A DNA stretch of 5,981 nucleotides, taken from contig JAPHEF010000065.1 of the NCBI GenBank assembly GCA_029259535.1, forward strand, positions 1 to 5,981, in the 5' to 3' direction. The notes below the pieces were generated by a model. That model worked only from the letters and a program-made list of their open reading frames with translations. It was not told the origin of the DNA and made no database searches. Made by a program: the position numbers and the translations under genes. The DNA comes from Alkanophaga liquidiphilum. Its GTDB lineage: Archaea > Halobacteriota > Syntropharchaeia > Alkanophagales > B39-G2. Of this stretch, positions 1 to 4,372 are shown piece by piece. The number at the start of each line of letters is the position of its first letter. Within the stretch, counting starts at the first letter, position 1.

Positions 1-352
1 TATAGATTCTGCGATTGCCGCTGCCGTTAACGACCCTAGGTTCCCACCACTTTCCGAGGGCGAGCTTGATGAGGTCGAGCTTGAGCTTACAGTTCTCACA
101 CCACCGCAGAAGTTGAAGGCGAAACCTAAGGAGCTGCCGAAGCTCGTAGAAGTCGGGCGGCACGGGCTTATCGCGAAGCGTGGCATTTATCAGGGCTTGC
201 TGTTGCCACAGGTCGCCGTAGAATACAATTGGGATGCCGTCGAGTTTCTTTGCCAGACGTGCGTAAAGGCAGGACTGCCGCCGGACGCATGGCTCGACGA
301 GAACACAGAGATAAGTGTCTTTGAAGGGCAGATATTCAAAGAACAGCATTAG
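1..352 (+). CDS. AMMECR1-family protein, C-terminal part (5' end outside window)
   Basis: The frame is open from base 2 to the TAG at 350-352, giving 116 visible residues. It continues upstream of the window, so the internal TTG at 113 is not the start. The segment matches the C-terminal half of the AMMECR1 domain as I know it: the stretch DPRFPPLSEGEL at visible residues 11-22, the strand ELTVLTPP soon after, GRHGLIA, the LLLPQVA motif, the Trp and paired Cys of the following helix, and a closing F-x-x-x-I-F-K-E. The N-terminal part with the family's LRGCIG motif lies outside. AMMECR1-domain proteins are widespread in archaea; the biochemical role is not settled, although a bacterial/archaeal subset sits beside MEMO and radical-SAM proteins. 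Neither partner is visible here. The 3' end converges on the small minus-strand gene ending at 381, leaving 28 bases between the stops. Confidence 0.87.
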   Translation, partial: IDSAIAAAVNDPRFPPLSEGELDEVELELTVLTPPQKLKAKPKELPKLVEVGRHGLIAKRGIYQGLLLPQVAVEYNWDAVEFLCQTCVKAGLPPDAWLDENTEISVFEGQIFKEQH

Positions 353-357
353 CCTGA

Positions 358-401
358 GTTAATGCTCCTTCATACCATAGTTAATGCTCCTTCATATCAT
401 A
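358..401. repeat. 22-base tandem duplication, two copies
   Basis: Bases 358-379 and 380-401 are two adjacent 22-base copies differing at one position (C375 versus T397). Read on the minus strand, the copy at 380-401 holds the last codons (Tyr-Asp-Met-Lys-Glu-His) and the TAA of the small gene ending at 381. The other copy lies just after that stop. Because 22 is not a multiple of three, the second TAA is out of frame with the first. Confidence 0.9.
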
Positions 402-521
402 TTCGTCAATTAACAGCTGTATCCACTCATTTAGAAGTTCGCACCTCTCAGGCTCGCAGCTTCTCGTACAGCCTATGCAGGGCGCCACCACGCCCTTGAC
501 CATAAGAGCCTCCAGTTTCAC
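381..521 (-). CDS. Small Cys-rich protein, 46 aa, putative metal-binding
   Basis: I do not recognise the family. From GTG at 521-519 to TAA at 383-381 the frame encodes 46 residues. Four cysteines (15, 18, 22 and 27) form C-x2-C-x3-C-x4-C, which suggests a small zinc or iron site, and an acidic amphipathic helix follows (about residues 27-44). Three signals support the start. GGTG at 530-527 lies five bases before GTG. A BRE/TATA at 576-563 predicts a transcript start near 541, about 20 bases upstream. Codon use (AGA/AGG, ATA, GAG) resembles the neighbours. An in-frame ATG at 503 would give 40 residues and lacks an obvious ribosome site. The frame stays open upstream to a TAA at 614-612, so an N-terminally longer ancestral gene is possible, but no ATG, GTG or TTG occurs in that extension. 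It converges with the AMMECR1 gene. Confidence 0.5.
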   Translation of the reverse strand: MKLEALMVKGVVAPCIGCTRSCEPERCELLNEWIQLLIDEYDMKEH

Positions 522-562
522 ACTCCCACCGCCAAGCTTAGGGTTTAAATGAGAGGGCGGAT

Positions 563-576
563 TATTTATATCTTCG
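563..576 (-). promoter_or_regulatory. BRE/TATA promoter of the small Cys-rich gene
   Basis: On the minus strand CGAAGA (576-571) is followed directly by TATAAATA (570-563), a textbook archaeal BRE plus TATA box. A transcript start about 25 bases downstream falls near 541, and GGTG followed by GTG lies 11-22 bases further on. The same bases could encode Val-Glu-Asp-Ile-Asn in an upstream-extended frame, so the match could be chance. Confidence 0.55.
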
Positions 577-643
577 ACTACTACTCCGTATGTGGGTTGG
601 AGCGGCTTTCTTTATGCCAGTTTTCCAGCCCGATGAGGGGTGC

Positions 644-732
644 GGTCAGCCATCCTGATTGGCTCGATGAAGCGTCCCGGCGGGACATCGCGAGGGCAAG
701 CTAGCTCCTCGTTCATCGAGGAGACGCTGACC
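644..732. other. Nested inverted-repeat element, possible structured RNA
   Basis: Four helices can be drawn. P1 is GGTCAGC (644-650) with GCTGACC (726-732), seven perfect pairs. P2 is CTCGATGAA (663-671) with TTCATCGAG (712-720), nine perfect pairs. P3 is GTCCC (674-678) with GGGAC (682-686), with a three-base loop. P4 is CGAGG (691-695) with CCTCG (707-711), extended by one G-U pair. P3 and P4 sit inside P2, making a three-way junction, with P4 stacked directly on P2. Competing hairpins exist: CTCCTCG/CGAGGAG (705-711/717-723) and AGCCA/TGGCT (648-652/660-664). On the minus strand the element begins four bases after the SmAP2 stop, so it could be a 3'-UTR structure. On the plus strand a TTTATG at 611-616 would place a start near 640. 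A 40-codon minus-strand frame (734-612) crosses it; I do not think that frame is a gene. Confidence 0.45.
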
Positions 733-735
733 ATC

Positions 736-960
736 TCACTCTTCCAGCGGAGTTATGAGCACGATGTTGTTGCCACGCAGCACCACGGAGCCGAGCATGC
801 GCCGCCGCTCGCCGTCCAAGATTTCGGTGGCGCTGCTGAGGTAAAGGTTCAAGTAATCGTCAACGCTCTCAAGTAAGCCCTCAAGGACAAATTTCTCGCC
901 TTTCATCTCGACTTGAATTCTCGTGCCTATAAGTCTCTGTATTTTCTTCGCCGGAAACAT
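736..960 (-). CDS. Sm-like archaeal protein, SmAP2 type
   Basis: Sm/LSM protein expected to form a ring that binds U-rich single-stranded RNA. From ATG at 960 it has 74 residues, the normal size for an archaeal SmAP. Sm1 is residues about 12-44, with VDDYLNLYL at 33-41 holding the RNA-contact Asn38. Sm2 is residues 57-71, centred on LRGNN with Arg62. From memory it is much closer to the second Archaeoglobus protein (AF-Sm2) than to AF-Sm1: it has EMKGE near residue 18, DDYLNLYL, and RGNN in place of RGD. Tyr36 replaces the His that stacks on uracil in AF-Sm1. An upstream in-frame GTG at 969 lies inside the ribosome site GGTGAT, so it is unlikely to be the start; ATG 963 is too close to that site, which favours ATG 960. 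It is downstream of nikR on the same strand with a 65-base gap that contains a TATA-like box. Confidence 0.9.
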   Translation of the reverse strand: MFPAKKIQRLIGTRIQVEMKGEKFVLEGLLESVDDYLNLYLSSATEILDGERRRMLGSVVLRGNNIVLITPLEE

Positions 961-964
961 CATT

Positions 965-970
965 ATCACC
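965..970 (-). promoter_or_regulatory. Shine-Dalgarno that decides the SmAP2 start
   Basis: GGTGAT (970-965) matches the complement of the archaeal 16S 3' end. It leaves four bases to ATG 960 and one base to ATG 963. The GTG at 969-967 is part of this site rather than a start codon. Confidence 0.7.
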
Positions 971-1010
971 TTTACGCCGCACAGCCCTCGCTGTAAAGTC
1001 GTCCTATCAG

Positions 1011-1022
1011 CTTAAATATTTT
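1011..1022 (-). promoter_or_regulatory. TATA-like box upstream of SmAP2
   Basis: AAAATATTTAAG (minus strand, 1022-1011) lies immediately downstream of the nikR stop. A start about 25 bases on (near 990) would give a leader of roughly 30 bases that includes the GGTGAT site. SmAP2 could therefore be expressed independently of the acyl-CoA synthetase-nikR unit. Confidence 0.5.
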
Positions 1023-1025
1023 GCG

Positions 1026-1424
1026 TTAAAGTTCGGAGCTGGTCGCTATGAACTTCACTTGCTTCACGCCTTTTATTGACTTTATTTTCCGGATGAGTTC
1101 GAGGATTCGCTTGCCGTCGCCTTTCGTCACAAAGACCTCAAGGCAGTTCGTCTCATCCAGATGCAAGTGCAACGTCGTCGGAATCACGTCGTCGTATTCG
1201 TGCTGCAGGTTGGAAAGCAGGTCTTTCCGTGTCTTCTTGTCGTAAAGCACCGTTATTACAGCGATTGCACGCTCGCTGACGCCCTTCGTCCACTCGTATT
1301 CGGAGATGTAGTTCCGCATCGCTTCCCTGAAAGCTTCGGAGCGGCTGGCGCAACCGCTTTCCGAAAGTGCCTCATTGAACCTTCTTACGAGCTTCTCTGA
1401 GACCGAAAAACTTACGACGGGCAT
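1026..1424 (-). CDS. nikR: Nickel-responsive regulator NikR
   Basis: Nickel-dependent ribbon-helix-helix transcription factor, 132 residues (E. coli NikR has 133). Residues 1-45 form the RHH DNA-binding part, with strand VVSFSV at 3-8 and helix motif SRSEAFREAMRNYI at 27-40. Residues 52-132 are the ACT-like nickel-binding domain. All four high-affinity nickel ligands of the E. coli protein (H76, H87, H89, C95) are present with the same spacing: His75, His86, His88 and Cys94, within QHEYDD and LHLHLDETNC. The usual Arg3 of the E. coli DNA-contact strand is Val3. The His of the family's common GVKHG/GVRHG segment is Gln121. The ATG at 1424 overlaps the preceding acyl-CoA synthetase gene by 13 bases and is served by GTGAG at 1434-1430, five bases upstream, so the two are very likely co-transcribed. 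No nickel transporter gene is visible. In such organisms nickel is needed for hydrogenase, CODH/ACS and F430. Confidence 0.92.
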   Translation of the reverse strand: MPVVSFSVSEKLVRRFNEALSESGCASRSEAFREAMRNYISEYEWTKGVSERAIAVITVLYDKKTRKDLLSNLQHEYDDVIPTTLHLHLDETNCLEVFVTKGDGKRILELIRKIKSIKGVKQVKFIATSSEL

Positions 1425-2926
1425 TTTGTCTCACTTTGTGCCTTTAAAATAGCGTAGGAGCAAAGGGCGGATAAGCACCTCGCAGCCCTGTCCGGCGTCG
1501 CATACACAGGAATGCCCGCCGCTCTTAATATCTCAAATGGCATCTCCGACGAAATGTGCGGGGGTAGGACTGCCAGCAGTGGTTTCTTTCCGTTTTTTCC
1601 TCCGCTTGCAGCAGCGTTGTCGTCAGTATCGCCTGCCACCGTCGTTCGGCGCCAAGCGGCAGCCGCCTCCTCTGCAAACTCCTCAACTTTCAAAAAGCTC
1701 TTACCAACGAACGTCGGAGCGCCGCCGATGGCGATGATTGCATCCACGTTTTCGTCGTCAAAGAGGGCAGAGAGCGCTGTTTCGTAGGTACCGTCCTCGA
1801 CGGCGCCAAAGCCGAGGTCTACAGGGTTTCTGACGCTCGTTCCGAAATTCGGGATGCGTTTCATGATTCGTTCCTTAGTCTTTTCGCTCAGACTTGCGAG
1901 CTGGAGCCCGTGCCGTGCGCAAGCGTCAGCTGCAGAAACCGCAGGGCCGCCCGGACTCGAAACGACGGCAACGTTCCGCCCTTTCGGTGGATTTAAGAAG
2001 TAAAATGCGAGGACCATGTCCATGAGCTCTTCGATATTGTTTACGTGGATGATTCCGGTTTGTCTACAGACAGCGTTCCACACGCTTTCCTTAGTAGAGA
2101 GGGCGCCTGTATGCGACTTCGCAGCCCTGCTCCCCTGCGAGGTGATGCCAGCCATCCAGATGATTACGGGTTTCCGCCTTGCAACAGCTCTCGCAACCTT
2201 TAAGAATCGCTTCCCGTCCCTTATGCCCTCAAGATACGCCGCTATGATCTCAGTAGCGGGGTCTTCGCCAAAATAATGAAGGAAGTCTGCAGCGTTCAAG
2301 TCGCATTCGTTCCCCGAACTCACTATCTTGCTCACGCCCACATTCAGACTTCGGCATATTCTGTAAAACATGCAAGCGATGGAACCGCTTTCCGAGATGA
2401 ACGAGACTTTGTCCCCGTTTAGAAGCTTGCCCTCGGAGCGACGGACATCGTCGCCGGCACGCTGGTCAGGGAAGAAGCCGAGCCTGCCCGCCGAGCAATA
2501 AATACCCATGCAATTCGGGCCGATGAGTCTTACGCCGCCCCTCCTCGCGAGTCTCAGGATTTCCGCTTCAAGTTGCCGCCCTGCCTCAGAGCCGCTCTCG
2601 CCGAAGCCTGCGCTCAGTATCACGCATGCGACGACTCCCTTCTCGGCGCACTCTTCTACCACCTGCGGCACGGTCTCCGGCGGCGTTGTTATTATCACGA
2701 CGTCCGCATTCCCGTTTATGTCTTTTAGGCTTTTATGCGCCCTCAGTCCTAGAATCTCGTCCGCCCTCGGATTTATTGGGTAGAGTGCGCCGTGTTTTGG
2801 GAAGCCCATCCGCACGAGAGAATACAGCAGCAGATGCCCCGGCTTCTTCTTCTCTCTCGAAGCGCCGACGACGGCGACGCTCTTCGGATGAAAAATCTTA
2901 TCCATAACTTCCCTGCGACTTTCCAT
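1412..2926 (-). CDS. Acyl/acetate-CoA ligase (ADP-forming), alpha subunit
   Basis: NDP-forming acyl-CoA synthetase alpha-type chain: acyl-CoA + ADP + Pi gives acid + CoA + ATP, in the cytosol. ATG 2926 gives 504 residues. A CoA-binding Rossmann domain (about 10-145) has SVAVVGAS and GPNCMG. A first succinyl-CoA-ligase-like domain (about 170-310) has ISESGS, then SSGNECDLNAADF, then YLEG. The KSHTGALS motif carries the phospho-His, at residue 273 when numbered from the TTG at 2929; it is 39 residues after the Glu of YLEG, the same spacing as His257 and Glu218 in the Pyrococcus alpha subunit. A third domain (about 315-490) contains a low-complexity Ala/Gly/Asn/Lys insert at 432-449. No ATP-grasp beta subunit is present on either side, so ADP phosphorylation would need one encoded elsewhere; substrate is unknown. 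An ATG at 2905, preceded by AGGGA, is an alternative start. The TAA overlaps nikR. Confidence 0.88.
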   Translation of the reverse strand: MESRREVMDKIFHPKSVAVVGASREKKKPGHLLLYSLVRMGFPKHGALYPINPRADEILGLRAHKSLKDINGNADVVIITTPPETVPQVVEECAEKGVVACVILSAGFGESGSEAGRQLEAEILRLARRGGVRLIGPNCMGIYCSAGRLGFFPDQRAGDDVRRSEGKLLNGDKVSFISESGSIACMFYRICRSLNVGVSKIVSSGNECDLNAADFLHYFGEDPATEIIAAYLEGIRDGKRFLKVARAVARRKPVIIWMAGITSQGSRAAKSHTGALSTKESVWNAVCRQTGIIHVNNIEELMDMVLAFYFLNPPKGRNVAVVSSPGGPAVSAADACARHGLQLASLSEKTKERIMKRIPNFGTSVRNPVDLGFGAVEDGTYETALSALFDDENVDAIIAIGGAPTFVGKSFLKVEEFAEEAAAAWRRTTVAGDTDDNAAASGGKNGKKPLLAVLPPHISSEMPFEILRAAGIPVYATPDRAARCLSALCSYAILKAQSETKCPS

Positions 2927-2973
2927 CAAACTTGTATGAGTGGCAAAACATAAAGTAGATTCAACACAAAGGG
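2927..2973. promoter_or_regulatory. Divergent promoter region, acyl-CoA synthetase / EMC6-like gene
   Basis: Only 47 bases separate the two divergent starts. The A/T-rich core reads CTTTATGTTTT on the minus strand (2955-2945). A start about 26 bases downstream lands near 2924, which implies a leaderless or very short leader for the synthetase. Read on the plus strand the same core is AACATAAAG and would place a start near the EMC6-like ATG at 2974. One TATA-like element may therefore serve both directions. No convincing second box is visible. Confidence 0.4.
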
Positions 2974-3246
2974 ATGCAGATGGGAGAGGTGGCGAGAGAG
3001 AGGAAGCTTGAAGAGCTTAAGAAAGTGACGGTGCCATCACTAATGGGCGTGCTTGTGGGCATATTTTCGTTCCTTGCAGGCGATGCGGGCGGCGGCGTTC
3101 TCATGCTCGCTCTCGCAGTCCTCGCACAGAAATACGTTTTCACGGTTATTAGGATGCGCATGAGCGGAAGGGATTGGGCTTACATTTCATTCACGACGTT
3201 TCTCTGGTGGTTCATCGTGTGGACCCTACTCTTGAACTTGAGCTGA
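2974..3246 (+). CDS. EMC6-like small membrane protein
   Basis: 90 residues with a short charged N-terminal helix (about 5-17) and three predicted membrane segments: about 18-36, 41-59 and 68-89. The third holds WAYISFTTFLWWFIVWTLLL, and the loop before it has the RDW motif. This pattern (AQK after the second segment, then RDW, TTF, WW, and a C-terminal LLN) is what I recall for archaeal EMC6-like proteins. These are relatives of the eukaryotic ER membrane complex subunit 6 and possible partners of the archaeal Oxa1/EMC3-type insertase. The function in membrane-protein insertion is inferred from the family and no EMC3-like gene is visible. ATG 2980 (Met3) is an equally possible start; neither has a strong ribosome site. 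The next gene starts 10 bases after the stop, so they form a transcription unit. Confidence 0.72.
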   Translation: MQMGEVARERKLEELKKVTVPSLMGVLVGIFSFLAGDAGGGVLMLALAVLAQKYVFTVIRMRMSGRDWAYISFTTFLWWFIVWTLLLNLS

Positions 3247-3256
3247 GTGAGGAGAG

Positions 3257-3640
3257 ATGGAAAAGAAGCTGACCGAGGATGTGAAGCTGTATAGGTCGCT
3301 GGAATGTTTCTACCATGCGTTGTTTTTGGGGGCGGTCATTGATGTGCCACGGAGGAACGAGCACCGCATGCACCTCCTTTCAGATGTCCTCCTTAACCTT
3401 CACAAGAGCGTTTTGGTGCTTCTCCGGGATTTGAAAGACGAGGAACGCCGCCGCATCTACGGGGCGGACTACGAGCTTTGGGAACGTAAGATACGAGAGC
3501 TGACATGCCTTAGAGATAGCTGGAGCCTTCCGCATTACGAGATGGAAGGAGAGCTTGAGAAGCTGCAGAAGAAGGTTTTTGAGGCTTTGGATGCGACGAG
3601 AAGGCTCATGATGAGATACGTAGAGTTTGTTAAAAAATGA
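3257..3640 (+). CDS. Hypothetical all-helical cytosolic protein, 127 aa
   Basis: I do not recognise a family. The protein is rich in Leu, Arg, Glu and Lys and looks entirely alpha-helical, with helices at about 4-28, 35-59, 61-88 and 94-126. There is no signal peptide and no membrane segment. The last helix is amphipathic and ends in basic residues. Features of possible note are the basic turn VPRRNEHRMH at 30-39 and a single Cys at 17 and at 84. The start ATG at 3257 is well supported by GAGGAG six to eleven bases ahead of it. It begins 10 bases after the EMC6-like stop, so it is the second gene of that pair and might act on the same membrane-related task; that is inference from position only. 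Confidence 0.75.
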   Translation: MEKKLTEDVKLYRSLECFYHALFLGAVIDVPRRNEHRMHLLSDVLLNLHKSVLVLLRDLKDEERRRIYGADYELWERKIRELTCLRDSWSLPHYEMEGELEKLQKKVFEALDATRRLMMRYVEFVKK

Positions 3641-3672
3641 ATAACAACTACAATTGGCTGATTTAATTTGCT

Positions 3673-3737
3673 GGCGCTTAACTCATCCGCTGCCGAGAGC
3701 AAGCCTGCAGCGAGGGATATGACGGTGTTAAAGTGTC
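3673..3737 (+). other. Long imperfect hairpin between convergent genes
   Basis: Three stacked stems fit one hairpin. The outer stem pairs 3673-3682 with 3727-3737 (ten pairs with A3732 bulged and two G-U pairs). The middle stem is TCAT (3683-3686) with ATGA (3719-3722). The inner stem is CGCTGC (3688-3693) with GCAGCG (3707-3712), with a 13-base loop. The G-U pairs are allowed only in the plus-strand RNA, so it would be formed in the 3' UTR of the upstream helical-protein gene. No long T-run follows, so RNA 3'-end protection or processing is as likely as termination. Confidence 0.45.
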
Positions 3738-3765
3738 CCTGCAACCTTAAAGCGTCCCTGCAACC
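3728..3765. repeat. 19-base tandem duplication, two copies
   Basis: Bases 3728-3746 and 3747-3765 are adjacent 19-base copies with one difference (T3734 versus C3753). On the minus strand the copy at 3747-3765 encodes the last residues and TAA of the small membrane protein, and the other copy follows the stop. Both copies can pair with the 5' arm of the hairpin starting at 3673; copy two does so without wobble pairs. Confidence 0.9.
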
Positions 3766-4031
3766 CAGAGATAAAATACCAGAAGCCAAAGCGCCGCCGC
3801 CACCACGAACGTGCACATTAGGTTCGTTAGACCTATATGGAAAGCTTCCTCTACGACGAGCTCGTCCCAGCTTTTCCCGCCGTGTTCCTCAGACCGCCAC
3901 GTCCCCTTCATGGATTTTCGCTGGTCAGGAATCCCGTCCCACCACTCCAAAACCTCTTTCATATAAGCTTCTTCATCGTCGGTGTGCCAAACTTCATTTT
4001 TCTTGTGATACCATCTCCTCAAATAACTCAC
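3747..4031 (-). CDS. Small tail-anchored membrane protein, about 94 aa
   Basis: No family recognised. The protein has a hydrophilic, Trp- and charge-rich N-terminal part (residues 1-66, with eight Trp in the whole protein) and one strongly hydrophobic C-terminal segment at about 69-92, so it looks like a C-tail-anchored membrane protein facing the cytosol. The longest frame starts with GTG at 4031. That GTG is part of GGTGAG (4032-4027), and a TTG at 4022 lies four bases after this site, the same geometry as GGTGAT and ATG in SmAP2. The real start may therefore be the TTG, giving 91 residues. A BRE/TATA at 4069-4052 supports expression. The 3' end converges with the helical-protein gene and is tandemly duplicated. 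Confidence 0.6.
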   Translation of the reverse strand: MSYLRRWYHKKNEVWHTDDEEAYMKEVLEWWDGIPDQRKSMKGTWRSEEHGGKSWDELVVEEAFHIGLTNLMCTFVVAAALWLLVFYLWVAGTL

Positions 4032-4051
4032 CCTTTGTAAATAGCCTTTCC

Positions 4052-4069
4052 TAATAAATTAATCTTTCG
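4052..4069 (-). promoter_or_regulatory. BRE/TATA promoter of the tail-anchored protein
   Basis: On the minus strand CGAAAG (4069-4064) precedes an A/T-rich box AATTTATTAG (4061-4052). A start about 25 bases downstream is near 4030, giving a leaderless or nearly leaderless message. Confidence 0.5.
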
Positions 4070-4172
4070 GAGCACGCACTGCGCGCATGTTCGGGCAAAG
4101 GAGAACGCCCGCCCATTCGTCGCGGCGAGAATCTTTTCCTTGTCCGTTCCAGCACTATTTTCCAAGGAGAAT

Positions 4173-4200
4173 ATTAACGAGATTAACGAGAATTTCGTTA
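4173..4200. repeat. Direct repeat plus palindrome in the intergenic region
   Basis: ATTAACGAG occurs twice in tandem (4173-4181, 4182-4190). The second copy joins a perfect six-base dyad, TAACGA (4184-4189) and TCGTTA (4195-4200), around five bases. It resembles a regulator binding site more than a terminator, since the arms are short and A/T-rich. Confidence 0.45.
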
Positions 4201-4282
4201 TATCCGAGTAGTTCTCACACCGCCCGCCACCAGAATGTAGCAAATGATGCTTCACTCCCAAAAAGCCATCAAAATCCTTTTT

Positions 4283-4303
4283 ACTTACGACGTAAAGTTA
4301 CGT
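4283..4303. promoter_or_regulatory. Candidate operator just upstream of the distal TATA box
   Basis: TTACG-A-CGTAA (4285-4295) is a perfect dyad, part of a longer near-palindrome 4283-4298. TTACGT recurs at 4298-4303, 13 bases after the first TTACG. It ends ten bases before a TATA box (4313), where archaeal activators and repressors commonly bind. Confidence 0.35.
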
Positions 4304-4312
4304 GAGAAACAC

Positions 4313-4321
4313 TTTATAAAT
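4313..4321 (+). promoter_or_regulatory. Distal TATA box of the surface-protein gene (P1)
   Basis: TTTATAAAT is a close match to an archaeal TATA box. The predicted start near 4343 gives a leader of about 130 bases that contains all four complementary segments and a seven-T run. Confidence 0.5.
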
Positions 4322-4355
4322 TTTTAGCCAATATCGGAGCACGGTGAATAAAAAG

Positions 4356-4364
4356 TTTTATATG
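4356..4364 (+). promoter_or_regulatory. Middle TATA box of the surface-protein gene (P2)
   Basis: TTTTATATG preceded by purine-rich AATAAAAAG. The predicted start near 4386 would leave out the first complementary segment but keep the other three. Confidence 0.5.
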
Positions 4365-4372
4365 TGGGTTGT

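Noticed and set aside
629..670. C/D-box guide RNA suggested by CGATGA, CTGA and CGATGA words
   Set aside because: The C boxes do not fit the RUGAUGA consensus, and no D box lies at a suitable distance after the second one.
612..734. 40-codon minus-strand frame beginning one base after the SmAP2 stop
   Set aside because: It is fully overlapped by the nested inverted repeats, has no recognisable family and no well-placed ribosome site. It is kept only as part of the possible decayed-gene finding.
640..876. 78-codon plus-strand frame
   Set aside because: It runs antisense through most of SmAP2, which is a clear family member, and has no ribosome site.
967..969. GTG as the start of SmAP2
   Set aside because: It is inside the GGTGAT ribosome site; ATG 960 has the correct spacing.
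2934..2939. GTATGA, one half of the E. coli NikR operator, in the synthetase promoter
   Set aside because: The partner TCATAC is absent at the required 16-base spacing, and archaeal NikR need not use that operator.
3535..3816. 93-codon minus-strand frame and 128-codon plus-strand frame (3668-4054)
   Set aside because: They overlap better-supported genes in other frames and have Pro- or Ala-rich shadow-like composition. A mobile-element remnant was considered but there are no transposase motifs.
4028..4261. 77-codon minus-strand and 72-codon plus-strand (4087-4305) frames in the intergenic region
   Set aside because: Neither has a convincing ribosome site or family resemblance. The minus frame runs through the promoter and start of the tail-anchored gene.
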